In this document: piece after piece, positions 16,713 through 23,281 of the stretch
How positions within the stretch are numbered: the first letter of the stretch is position 1
How the letters are laid out: each line of letters begins with the position of its first letter
Assembly: GCA_002408485.1 (NCBI GenBank)
Contig: DHSP01000014.1
Coordinates: forward strand, 1 to 39,795
Origin: Proteiniphilum sp. UBA5283
GTDB taxonomy: Bacteria; Bacteroidota; Bacteroidia; Bacteroidales; Dysgonomonadaceae
Direction of reading: 5' to 3'
Length of the DNA stretch: 39,795 nucleotides
Position numbers and translations under genes: made by a program
The notes under the pieces: generated by a model
What the model saw: only the letters and a program-made list of their open reading frames with translations
The model's database searches: none
Told to the model about the DNA's origin: nothing

Positions 16713-17402
16713 ATGGAGCCGGGCGGAGAATTCAGAGGCTTCACTCCCGAAACCATTGTGTTTCTGAAGGAATTGAAGGAAAACAACTACCGCGAATGGT
16801 TCAACGAGCGCAAGCATGTGTATCAAGAGTCATTGCTGCAGCCCTTCCTGTCGTTGGCAGTCATGCTGACTCCTGCCATGCACAACATTGATCCGCAGTT
16901 CGAACTGCGTCCCTCAAAAATGGTGTCGAGGATCTATCGCGACATACGCTTTTCCCCCAACAAAGATCCCTACAAATCCTCCATGTGGCTCAACTTTCAG
17001 CAGACAACCACACACTGGGAGAACTTTCCCGGTTACTTCGCAGAGCTAAGTGCCGAACATTTCATGATGGGAATGGGGTTGTTCATGCCGAAGCGAAGAG
17101 TTATGGATTATTTCCGGGAAGAGGTAGACTACAGCCGCGATTCATTCAAGGAAATGGCAGAAAAGGCGCTCAACGCGGGGTATGAAGTAGCCGGCGATAC
17201 ATACAAGCGCCCCCTCCCCAACAGCTTACCCAAATTCTATCAACCCTGGTTGCAACGGAAGAGTGTTTACGTGATCAAAACAATTCCGCTGACCGACGAA
17301 CGCCTGTACAGTGAAGCCATTGCACTGCAGCTGATGGATGATTTTTCACAACTGGCCGATCTTTATCACTTTATGAAGGAAATCGTAAAGGAAGCACAAT
17401 AA
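16713..17402 (+). CDS. DUF2461 family protein
   Basis: This 229-residue protein belongs to the DUF2461 (TIGR02453) family, recognised by the opening GFTPETIVFLKELKENNYREWFNERK, split here as GFTPETIVFLKELK and ENNYREWFNERK, the RDIRFSPNKDPYKSSMW block, and the C-terminal PLPKFYQPWLQRKSVYV-like segment (SLPKFYQPWLQRKSVYV). No function is established for the family. There is no signal peptide, so it is probably cytosolic. The ATG at 16713 immediately follows the TGA of the lipoprotein gene, which suggests coupled translation. Confidence 0.85.
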   Translation: MEPGGEFRGFTPETIVFLKELKENNYREWFNERKHVYQESLLQPFLSLAVMLTPAMHNIDPQFELRPSKMVSRIYRDIRFSPNKDPYKSSMWLNFQQTTTHWENFPGYFAELSAEHFMMGMGLFMPKRRVMDYFREEVDYSRDSFKEMAEKALNAGYEVAGDTYKRPLPNSLPKFYQPWLQRKSVYVIKTIPLTDERLYSEAIALQLMDDFSQLADLYHFMKEIVKEAQ

Positions 17403-17435
17403 AATTATAATCTGTCGCATTTATTTTATAATTTT
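17401..17435. repeat. AT-rich inverted repeat after DUF2461, overlapping the maeB promoter
   Basis: AAAATTATA (17401-17409) and TATAATTTT (17427-17435) are perfect 9-bp arms with a 17-nt loop. The left arm starts inside the DUF2461 stop codon and the right arm covers the maeB -7 element. It might act as a weak terminator or an operator. Confidence 0.45.
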
Positions 17436-17436
17436 G
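17429..17436 (+). promoter_or_regulatory. -7 element of the maeB promoter
   Basis: TAATTTTG matches TAnnTTTG, 37 nt before the maeB ATG. No clear -33 element is seen. Confidence 0.55.
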
Positions 17437-17473
17437 TGCAGATTCTTATTAATACTGCACAATTAAAATCAAA

Positions 17474-19777
17474 ATGGCAAATAACAAACTACGTGACGAC
17501 GCACTTGCCTATCATGCGCAGGGGCGTCCCGGAAAAATTGAAGTCGTACCTACCAAGCCTTATAATTCCCAGCGTGACCTCTCTCTCGCCTACTCACCGG
17601 GGGTGGCATCACCCTGCCTGGAAATTGAAAAAAATCCGCAGGATGCGTACAACTACACGTCGAAAGGCAACTTGGTGGCGGTAATTTCCAACGGCACCGC
17701 CGTATTAGGGCTGGGCGATATCGGGCCTCTGGCCGGCAAACCGGTCATGGAAGGCAAAGGACTGCTATTCAAAATTTTTGCCGGCATCGATGTATTCGAC
17801 ATCGAAGTAGACGAAAAAGATCCGGAGAAGTTCATCCAGGTGGTGAAAGCAATCTCTCCCACTTTCGGTGGCATCAATCTGGAAGACATCAAGGCACCGC
17901 AGTGTTTCGAGATCGAAGAGCGGCTGAAGAGCGAACTCGATATTCCCATCATGCACGACGACCAGCATGGTACGGCAATCATCTCGGCCTGTGGCCTCCT
18001 CAACGCGCTGGATCTGACCGGCAAGAAGATTGAGGATGTCCGCATTGTGGTAAATGGTGCCGGCGCCGCTGCCAACTCCTGCACAAAGCTATACATGGCG
18101 CTGGGGGCAAAGCTGGAAAATATCGTGATGGTCGATTCGAAAGGAGTGATCAACACGGCAAGGACCGACCTGAACGACCGCAAAAAGCCCTTTGCCACCA
18201 GCAGAAACATCACCACGCTGGAAGAAGCAGTGAAGGATGCCGATGTGTTCCTGGGACTTTCCGTTGCCGACGTGCTCACTCCGGAGATGTTGCAGTCCAT
18301 GAACCACGATCCCATTGTTTTTGCACTGGCAAATCCGAATCCCGAAATAGCCTATGATCTGGCCATGGCGTCGCGGGAGGACATCATCTTCGCAACCGGC
18401 CGGTCCGACTATCCTAACCAGATCAACAACGTGCTGGGTTTTCCCTATATTTTTCGCGGTGCTTTGGATGTGCAGGCTACCTGCATCAACGAAGAGATGA
18501 AAATAGCCACTGTCTATGCGTTGGCTGAACTGACAAAGAAGGCGGTTCCCGATGTGGTGAACGCGGCCTACAGTGTAAAGAAGCTTCGTTTTGGCAAAGA
18601 ATACATCATTCCCAAGCCCCTCGATCCGCGTCTGCTCACCACGGTAGCTCCCGCAGTAGCAAAAGCCGCCATGGCTTCGGGTGTGGCACGCAGGCCAATT
18701 ACCGACTGGGAGGAATATGATCATAAATTGCGCGACCTGATGGGACTCGACAACAAGATGATCCGCCGGCTCTATGAGATGGCCCGCCAGAATCCCAAGC
18801 GGGTGGTCTTCTCGGAAACCAACCATCTGAGCATGCTCAAAGCTGCCGAGACAGCTTATGCAGAAGGGATCTGTCATCCTATTCTGTTGGGCAACGAGGA
18901 GAAGATTGCCAACGTGGCACGCGAGAACCAGATCAGCCTGGAAGGAATGGAGATTGTGAACCTGCGTCACGACCGCGAGGAGGAGCGTCGCATACGCTAT
19001 GCAAAGCTGCTTACAGAAAAGAGAAACCGGCAGGGAATGACGTTTGAGGAAGCCTCCGAAAAGATGTTCGAACGCAACTATTTCGGTATGATGATGGTGG
19101 AAACCGGCGAGGCCGACGCCATGATCACCGGTGTCTTCAGCAAGTATGCCGATACCATCGCCATCGCCAAAGAAGTGATCGGCATCCGCGACGGCCTGAA
19201 TCATATCGGCGCCATGCACATCGTCAACACCAAAAAGGGAATGCTCTTCCTCGCCGACACGCTTTTCAACCGCCACCCCGACACCGAAGCACTGATCGAT
19301 ATCGCACGCCTGGCAAACTCCACCGTAAAATTCTTCAACTACGATCCGGTCATTGCCATGCTCTCCTACTCGAACTTCGGAGCCGACAAGGAAGGAAGCC
19401 CGGCCAGCGTGCATAAGGTGGTGGAGACGCTGCACGAACGCTATCCCGACATGGTGGTCGACGGGGAAATGCAGGTCAATTATGCGTTGAACAAAGAGTT
19501 ACGCAACCATAAATATCCATTTACCCGACTGGGCAATAAGGAGGTGAACACGCTGGTGTTCCCTAACCTCAGCTCGGCCAATGCCTCCTACAAACTGCTG
19601 AAAGAAACCGGCTTGAACGACATCATTGGCCCCATTCAAATGGGACTGAACAAGCCGGTACACATCCTCGACGTGGATACTCCCGTGCGCGACATCGTAA
19701 ACATGGTGGCCGTGGCGGTGATCGATGCCATCGTGGAAGAAAACATCCGGTTGAACAACCTGTCAAGGATTGTCTGA
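17474..19777 (+). CDS. maeB: NADP-dependent malic enzyme with phosphotransacetylase-like domain
   Basis: This 767-residue cytosolic enzyme oxidatively decarboxylates malate to pyruvate, giving NADPH. Residues 1-420 are the malic enzyme part: YNSQRDLSLAYSPGVASPCL, the metal/active-site block IPIMHDDQHGTAIISACGLL, the nucleotide-binding IVVNGAGAAANSC, and NPNPEI. Residues about 430-767 are the phosphate acetyl/butyryltransferase-like domain (PKRVVFSETNH; MMVETGEADAMITG; VHILDVDTPVRDIVNM), which in MaeB proteins is regulatory, responding to acetyl-CoA. The length matches full-length MaeB. It has its own promoter and is followed 72 nt later by a TrpB2 gene. Confidence 0.95.
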   Translation: MANNKLRDDALAYHAQGRPGKIEVVPTKPYNSQRDLSLAYSPGVASPCLEIEKNPQDAYNYTSKGNLVAVISNGTAVLGLGDIGPLAGKPVMEGKGLLFKIFAGIDVFDIEVDEKDPEKFIQVVKAISPTFGGINLEDIKAPQCFEIEERLKSELDIPIMHDDQHGTAIISACGLLNALDLTGKKIEDVRIVVNGAGAAANSCTKLYMALGAKLENIVMVDSKGVINTARTDLNDRKKPFATSRNITTLEEAVKDADVFLGLSVADVLTPEMLQSMNHDPIVFALANPNPEIAYDLAMASREDIIFATGRSDYPNQINNVLGFPYIFRGALDVQATCINEEMKIATVYALAELTKKAVPDVVNAAYSVKKLRFGKEYIIPKPLDPRLLTTVAPAVAKAAMASGVARRPITDWEEYDHKLRDLMGLDNKMIRRLYEMARQNPKRVVFSETNHLSMLKAAETAYAEGICHPILLGNEEKIANVARENQISLEGMEIVNLRHDREEERRIRYAKLLTEKRNRQGMTFEEASEKMFERNYFGMMMVETGEADAMITGVFSKYADTIAIAKEVIGIRDGLNHIGAMHIVNTKKGMLFLADTLFNRHPDTEALIDIARLANSTVKFFNYDPVIAMLSYSNFGADKEGSPASVHKVVETLHERYPDMVVDGEMQVNYALNKELRNHKYPFTRLGNKEVNTLVFPNLSSANASYKLLKETGLNDIIGPIQMGLNKPVHILDVDTPVRDIVNMVAVAVIDAIVEENIRLNNLSRIV

Positions 19778-19795
19778 TCGCAACGGAGAGCAGTC

Positions 19796-19809
19796 GCCAG
19801 CCGGCTGGC
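19796..19809. repeat. perfect 14-bp palindrome between maeB and trpB2
   Basis: GCCAGCCGGCTGGC is a perfect palindrome located 18 nt after the maeB stop and 40 nt before the chosen trpB2 start. No T run follows, so it is not a typical terminator. It could be a stabilising hairpin or an operator. Confidence 0.5.
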
Positions 19810-19849
19810 ATGCAAACCGAAGTAAATAGTGAACGAAACATTATACACA

Positions 19850-21202
19850 ATGGAAAAAAGAAAAAAATTCATGCTTTCGGAAGCCGATATTCCCACGAAG
19901 TGGTACAATATCACGGCAGAGATGAAAAATAAACCACAGCCTATGCTGAACCCCGAAACGAAAGAACCGTTGAAGGCAGAGGATCTTTTCCCTTTGTTCG
20001 CCACGGAGCTATCGCGCCAGGAGGTGAATCAGACGGACCCGTGGATCGAGATCCCCGAAGCAGTGAGAGAGAAATACAAGATCTACAGGCCCACCCCCCT
20101 GGTACGTGCTACCGAACTGGAGAAAGCACTCGACACGCCGGCACACATCTACTTCAAGAACGAAAGCGTGAGCCCCGTCGGCTCGCACAAGCTCAACTCG
20201 GCGCTGCCGCAGGCCTACTACAACAAGGTGGACGGAATGACCAACATCACCACCGAAACCGGCGCAGGGCAATGGGGTACCGCACTGGCCTTTGCGGCAA
20301 AAACATTCGGGCTCGAACTTGCTGTCTACATGGTGAAGATCAGCTACGAACAAAAGCCTTACCGCCGCTCGCTCATGCAGACCTGGGGAGCCCAGGTGAT
20401 CGCATCACCCAGCATGTCCACCAAGGCGGGCCGCAAGATCATCACCGATCACCCCAATTACCAGGGGAGCCTGGGTACGGCCATCTCGGAAGCCATTGAG
20501 CTGGCCATGCAGACACCCAACTGCAAGTACACACTCGGGAGCGTGCTCAATCATGTTTCCCTGCACCAGACCATCATTGGGCTGGAAGCGGAAAAACAGA
20601 TGGAGATGGCGGGCGAGTATCCCGACGTGGTGATTGGATGTTTTGGCGGAGGATCCAACTTCTCGGGCATCACCTTCCCTTTTCTGCGTCACAACCTGCA
20701 GGGAGAAAGGCAGACCCGCTTTGTGGCAGCCGAACCGGCATCGTGTCCCAAGCTCACCCGCGGGAAGTTCCGGTACGACTTTGGCGATGAAACCGGCTAT
20801 ACTCCCCTGATTCCAATGTATACGCTGGGGCATAAATTCACACCGGCCAACATCCACGCAGGCGGGCTTCGTTATCACGGCGCCGGAAGCATTGTGAGCC
20901 AGCTGCTCATGGACGGCCTCGTGGAAGCGACTGCCATCAGGCAGCTGGAGACCTTTGAAGCGGGCGTTCTCTTTGCACAAACCGAGGGCATTGTGCCGGC
21001 TCCGGAATCGACTCACGCCATCGCGGCCGCCATCAAAGAGGCCAAACTGGCAAAGGAGGAAGGGAAAAAGAGGGTGATCCTCTTCAATCTCTCCGGACAT
21101 GGGCTGATTGACATGAGTGCCTACGACCAGTATCTTGCCGGAGACCTGACAAATCACGAGGTAACCGACGAGGAAATATGCAAAGGGTTGGAGGATAACT
21201 AA
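19850..21202 (+). CDS. TrpB2-type tryptophan synthase beta chain-like enzyme
   Basis: This 450-residue PLP enzyme of the TrpB2 (TIGR01415) group makes tryptophan from serine and indole or a related beta-replacement product. The PLP lysine is in SVSPVGSHKLNSALPQAYY, the phosphate cup is GCFGGGSNFSGI, and ETGAGQWGTALAFAAKTFG gives the family glutamate loop. TrpB2 proteins carry an N-terminal extension and act apart from TrpA; no trpA or other trp gene lies nearby. I chose the ATG at 19850 (MEKRKKFMLSEADIPTKWYN); a GTG at 19829 would add seven residues. It may be transcribed with maeB across a 72-nt gap. The physiological role may be indole salvage or back-up synthesis. Confidence 0.9.
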   Translation: MEKRKKFMLSEADIPTKWYNITAEMKNKPQPMLNPETKEPLKAEDLFPLFATELSRQEVNQTDPWIEIPEAVREKYKIYRPTPLVRATELEKALDTPAHIYFKNESVSPVGSHKLNSALPQAYYNKVDGMTNITTETGAGQWGTALAFAAKTFGLELAVYMVKISYEQKPYRRSLMQTWGAQVIASPSMSTKAGRKIITDHPNYQGSLGTAISEAIELAMQTPNCKYTLGSVLNHVSLHQTIIGLEAEKQMEMAGEYPDVVIGCFGGGSNFSGITFPFLRHNLQGERQTRFVAAEPASCPKLTRGKFRYDFGDETGYTPLIPMYTLGHKFTPANIHAGGLRYHGAGSIVSQLLMDGLVEATAIRQLETFEAGVLFAQTEGIVPAPESTHAIAAAIKEAKLAKEEGKKRVILFNLSGHGLIDMSAYDQYLAGDLTNHEVTDEEICKGLEDN

Positions 21203-21267
21203 TTCCGAATGAGGCAATACCCGTGAGCCGGGAAAGTGTAGAATAATTTCACAAAATCTCGAAAATA

Positions 21268-21299
21268 TTTGGAAATTTCATCTTTCCACACTATCTTTG
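21268..21299 (+). promoter_or_regulatory. strong promoter of a non-coding RNA upstream of the chromate transporter genes
   Basis: TTTG (21268-21271) is followed after exactly 20 nt by TATCTTTG (21292-21299). Both elements match the Bacteroidetes consensus fully, one of the best matches in the window. The next supported start codon is about 270 nt downstream. Confidence 0.8.
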
Positions 21300-21303
21300 G
21301 CTA

Positions 21304-21563
21304 TATAAAATGAGTGAGTTATTGCCGCATTGGTCGATTGGGAAACTCATCAATTACATTTTGTAGACCGAGACACGTTTTTGATATCAATGGCGGGCCG
21401 CAGCCTTCGGGATTCGTCTTTGCACGAACAGCGGATTACAAAGATATCGGGACACTCAAATCCTGTCATACGGAGTTTCGTCTTATTCCACCGATGCGGC
21501 TCCTTATACAAAGCAGATTTGCAATAGTTTATATCGACTTTGCAATCTGCTTTTCACTTTTTG
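21304..21563 (+). ncRNA. structured non-coding RNA, 6S-like rod, with own promoter and terminator
   Basis: About 260 nt lie between a consensus promoter and an intrinsic terminator with no credible coding sequence. Pairing read by eye is nested and unbranched: 21324-21334 with 21490-21500 (11 bp, GCCGCATTGGT with ACCGATGCGGC); an internal bubble of 7 and 10 nt; 21342-21348 with 21473-21479 (GAAACTC/GAGTTTC); 21356-21363 with 21457-21466 (broken by a bulge); 21383-21388 with 21443-21448 (GATATC); 21398-21401 with 21431-21434; and a terminal hairpin TTCGT/ACGAA (21413-21428). The rod spans 177 nt, close to the size of 6S RNA, which mimics an open promoter and binds RNA polymerase. It could instead be a Bacteroidales-specific RNA such as the Bacteroidales-1 motif, or a leader that controls the transporter genes 3'. 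The assignment is inference. Confidence 0.6.
21512..21563 (+). terminator. terminator of the non-coding RNA
   Basis: AGCAGATT-T-GCAA (21512-21524) pairs with TTGC-AATCTGCT (21540-21551): 12 bp with one bulged T and a loop of about 15 nt. It is followed by TTTTCACTTTTT. It ends 14 nt before the first chromate transporter ATG, so read-through would be needed to transcribe those genes from the upstream promoter. Confidence 0.75.
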
Positions 21564-21576
21564 CCACACAGCCACA

Positions 21577-22134
21577 ATGAGCGTAGGAAAACAATATTGG
21601 GAATTATTTCTGGTATTTTTTAAAATAGGAGCCTTCACCTTTGGTGGAGGTTACGCCATGATACCGCTGATTCGCAACGAAGTGGTGAAGAAGAAACTGT
21701 GGCTCGACGACGACGAGTTCATGGATATGCTGGCCATAGCCCAGTCCATGCCCGGCCCCATCGCTTTGAACACGGCTCTCTTTGTGGGAAACAAGCGACT
21801 GGGCTTTAAGGGAAGCCTCTTCTCGGGTGCCGGCGTCATCCTGCCCTCTTTTATTATCATCCTCCTCATCGCCATGGTCTTCACCCAGTTTAAAGAGAAT
21901 CCGATTGTTGAGCGCATCTTCAAGGGGATTCGCCCCGCAGTGGTAGCGCTTATTGCGGCGCCTTTGCTGGGTCTCGGAAAATCAGCCGGCGTCGGGCTAA
22001 AAAACAGTTGGATCCCGCTGGTGGTGGCACTCTCGGTATGGCTGCTGAAGATATCTCCCGTCTATATTGTGCTCGCCGCCATCCTGCTGGGCACGGGCCA
22101 CTATTTTTTTGTGAAACAAACGATGAGGAAATAA
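21577..22134 (+). CDS. chromate transporter, N-terminal-type half (ChrA family)
   Basis: This 185-residue membrane protein is one half of a two-gene short-chain ChrA transporter, which exports chromate or a related oxyanion. Visible family motifs are the N-terminal FFKIGAFTFGGGYAMIPLIR and PGPIALNTALFVGNKRLG, followed by five or six hydrophobic segments (GVILPSFIIILLIAMVF; IRPAVVALIAAPLLGLG; WIPLVVALSVWLL; VYIVLAAILLGTG). Its TAA stop abuts the ATG of the partner gene. No -7 element lies between the upstream RNA terminator and this ATG, so expression may depend on read-through. Confidence 0.9.
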   Translation: MSVGKQYWELFLVFFKIGAFTFGGGYAMIPLIRNEVVKKKLWLDDDEFMDMLAIAQSMPGPIALNTALFVGNKRLGFKGSLFSGAGVILPSFIIILLIAMVFTQFKENPIVERIFKGIRPAVVALIAAPLLGLGKSAGVGLKNSWIPLVVALSVWLLKISPVYIVLAAILLGTGHYFFVKQTMRK

Positions 22135-22698
22135 ATGGAACTGAGCGAACTGTATCTTGCACTTTTTTTCTCATTCTTTAAAATCGGCCTCTTCGGTTTT
22201 GGGGGTGGATATGCCATGCTACCGCTCATACAGCGGGAGGTGGTTGATTTGCATGGATGGATTTCGGTGAGCGACTTTACCGACATTGTGGCTATCTCTC
22301 AGACTACGCCCGGACCTATCGCCTTTAACTCCGCCACCTATATCGGCTATACTGCTGTCACGGAAATGGGATTCTCCCAAGGGTACGGCATACTGGGTTC
22401 CGCTGTGTGCACCCTCGCCGTGAGCCTGCCCTCCCTGGTTATCATGACAATTGTGTGTGCATTTTTCTTCCGCCTTAAGCGTAACCCCTGGATGCAGGCA
22501 TCGCTTTCGGCACTGAAACCGGCAATTATCGGTCTGATTGCTTCTGCCGCACTGATGCTGATGAACGGGAATAATTTCGTCGACTACAAAAGCTGGATTA
22601 TCTTCGGCGCAGTGATGGTGGCATCGCTCAAAAAGACAGATCCCATTTTACTGATTGTGCTTTCGGGTGTTGCCGGCCTCTTCCTCTACCCTGCGTGA
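22135..22698 (+). CDS. chromate transporter, second half (ChrA family)
   Basis: This 187-residue membrane protein is the partner of the preceding gene. It shares the motif FFKIGLFGFGGGYAMLPLIQ and PGPIAFNSATYIGYT, then four to five membrane segments (ILGSAVCTLAVSLPSLVIM; LKPAIIGLIASAALMLM; IIFGAVMVASL; ILLIVLSGVAGLFLY). Split ChrA pairs insert with opposite topologies and act as a heterodimer. The ATG follows the partner's stop without a gap, so translation is probably coupled and the two subunits are made in equal amounts. A terminator follows 24 nt after the stop. Confidence 0.9.
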   Translation: MELSELYLALFFSFFKIGLFGFGGGYAMLPLIQREVVDLHGWISVSDFTDIVAISQTTPGPIAFNSATYIGYTAVTEMGFSQGYGILGSAVCTLAVSLPSLVIMTIVCAFFFRLKRNPWMQASLSALKPAIIGLIASAALMLMNGNNFVDYKSWIIFGAVMVASLKKTDPILLIVLSGVAGLFLYPA

Positions 22699-22721
22699 CA
22701 AAGTTGTCGCTCAACCCCATC

Positions 22722-22765
22722 GGCAGGGGACAGAATGTTTTACAATCCTGCCTTCTCCTTTTTTT
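22722..22765 (+). terminator. terminator after the chromate transporter genes
   Basis: GGCAGG (22722-22727) pairs with CCTGCC (22747-22752) across a 19-nt loop and is followed by TTCTCCTTTTTTT. It lies in the convergent gap before the acetyltransferase stop at 22787. Confidence 0.65.
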
Positions 22766-22786
22766 GTAACACTCAAACAAGCCAGA

Positions 22787-23281
22787 TTACCATGTCTTCT
22801 GATAAGCCATCCGCTCTGTTCCGTTCGAAACAAAAATGATGCCGCAATAGGTGAACCCCAGCGACGCGAGAATATGCTGCATGGCACGGTTATCGCGATG
22901 AGTATCTACCCGGATATTGGGACATTGGGTAAAACACCAGGCAATACAGGCTTTGGCTACCCCCTTCTCCTTGCCCGAAGAGGCAATTCGGTGCACGGTG
23001 GCATATGGCCTGTGGTTCAGCCACTCTCCGTCGTAAATCTTCTCGTACGTGGGGTCCTCCCCCTGAATCAGGCAAAAGGTACCCACCGTCACCCCCTCTT
23101 CATTTTCGCAAACAAAACTATGCCCCGCTTCAATCTCTTCGACGATCAAAGCTTCAGAGGGATACCCGCCGGCCCATTGTGACGCGTTGCCGGTGTGGAA
23201 CATATGATCACGCGCAATGGCGTAGATGGCCATTACTTCCGCCAAATCGGCATGGGTGGCAGGTCGGATCTGCGTAATCAT
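22787..23281 (-). CDS. GNAT-family N-acetyltransferase
   Basis: This 164-residue protein is a single GNAT domain that moves an acetyl group from acetyl-CoA to an unknown amine. Visible features are IRPATHADLAEVMAIYAIAR at the start, AGHSFVCENEEGVTVGTFCL (beta 2-4), VHRIASSGKEKGVAKACIAW at the acetyl-CoA pyrophosphate site, and THRDNRAMQHILASLGFTYC (beta 5, helix 4). The ATG at 23281 overlaps the topA stop in ATGA, so the start is well supported and translation is probably coupled to topA. The substrate is unknown. Confidence 0.87.
   Translation of the reverse strand: MITQIRPATHADLAEVMAIYAIARDHMFHTGNASQWAGGYPSEALIVEEIEAGHSFVCENEEGVTVGTFCLIQGEDPTYEKIYDGEWLNHRPYATVHRIASSGKEKGVAKACIAWCFTQCPNIRVDTHRDNRAMQHILASLGFTYCGIIFVSNGTERMAYQKTW

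Noticed and set aside
18089..19435. 448-codon open frame opposite maeB
   Set aside because: It mirrors the maeB codon pattern and has no recognisable domain; maeB is certain.
21314..21580. 88-codon frame in the gap before the chrA genes
   Set aside because: It has a non-ATG start, overlaps the next gene's start and covers the RNA stems and terminator. It looks non-coding.
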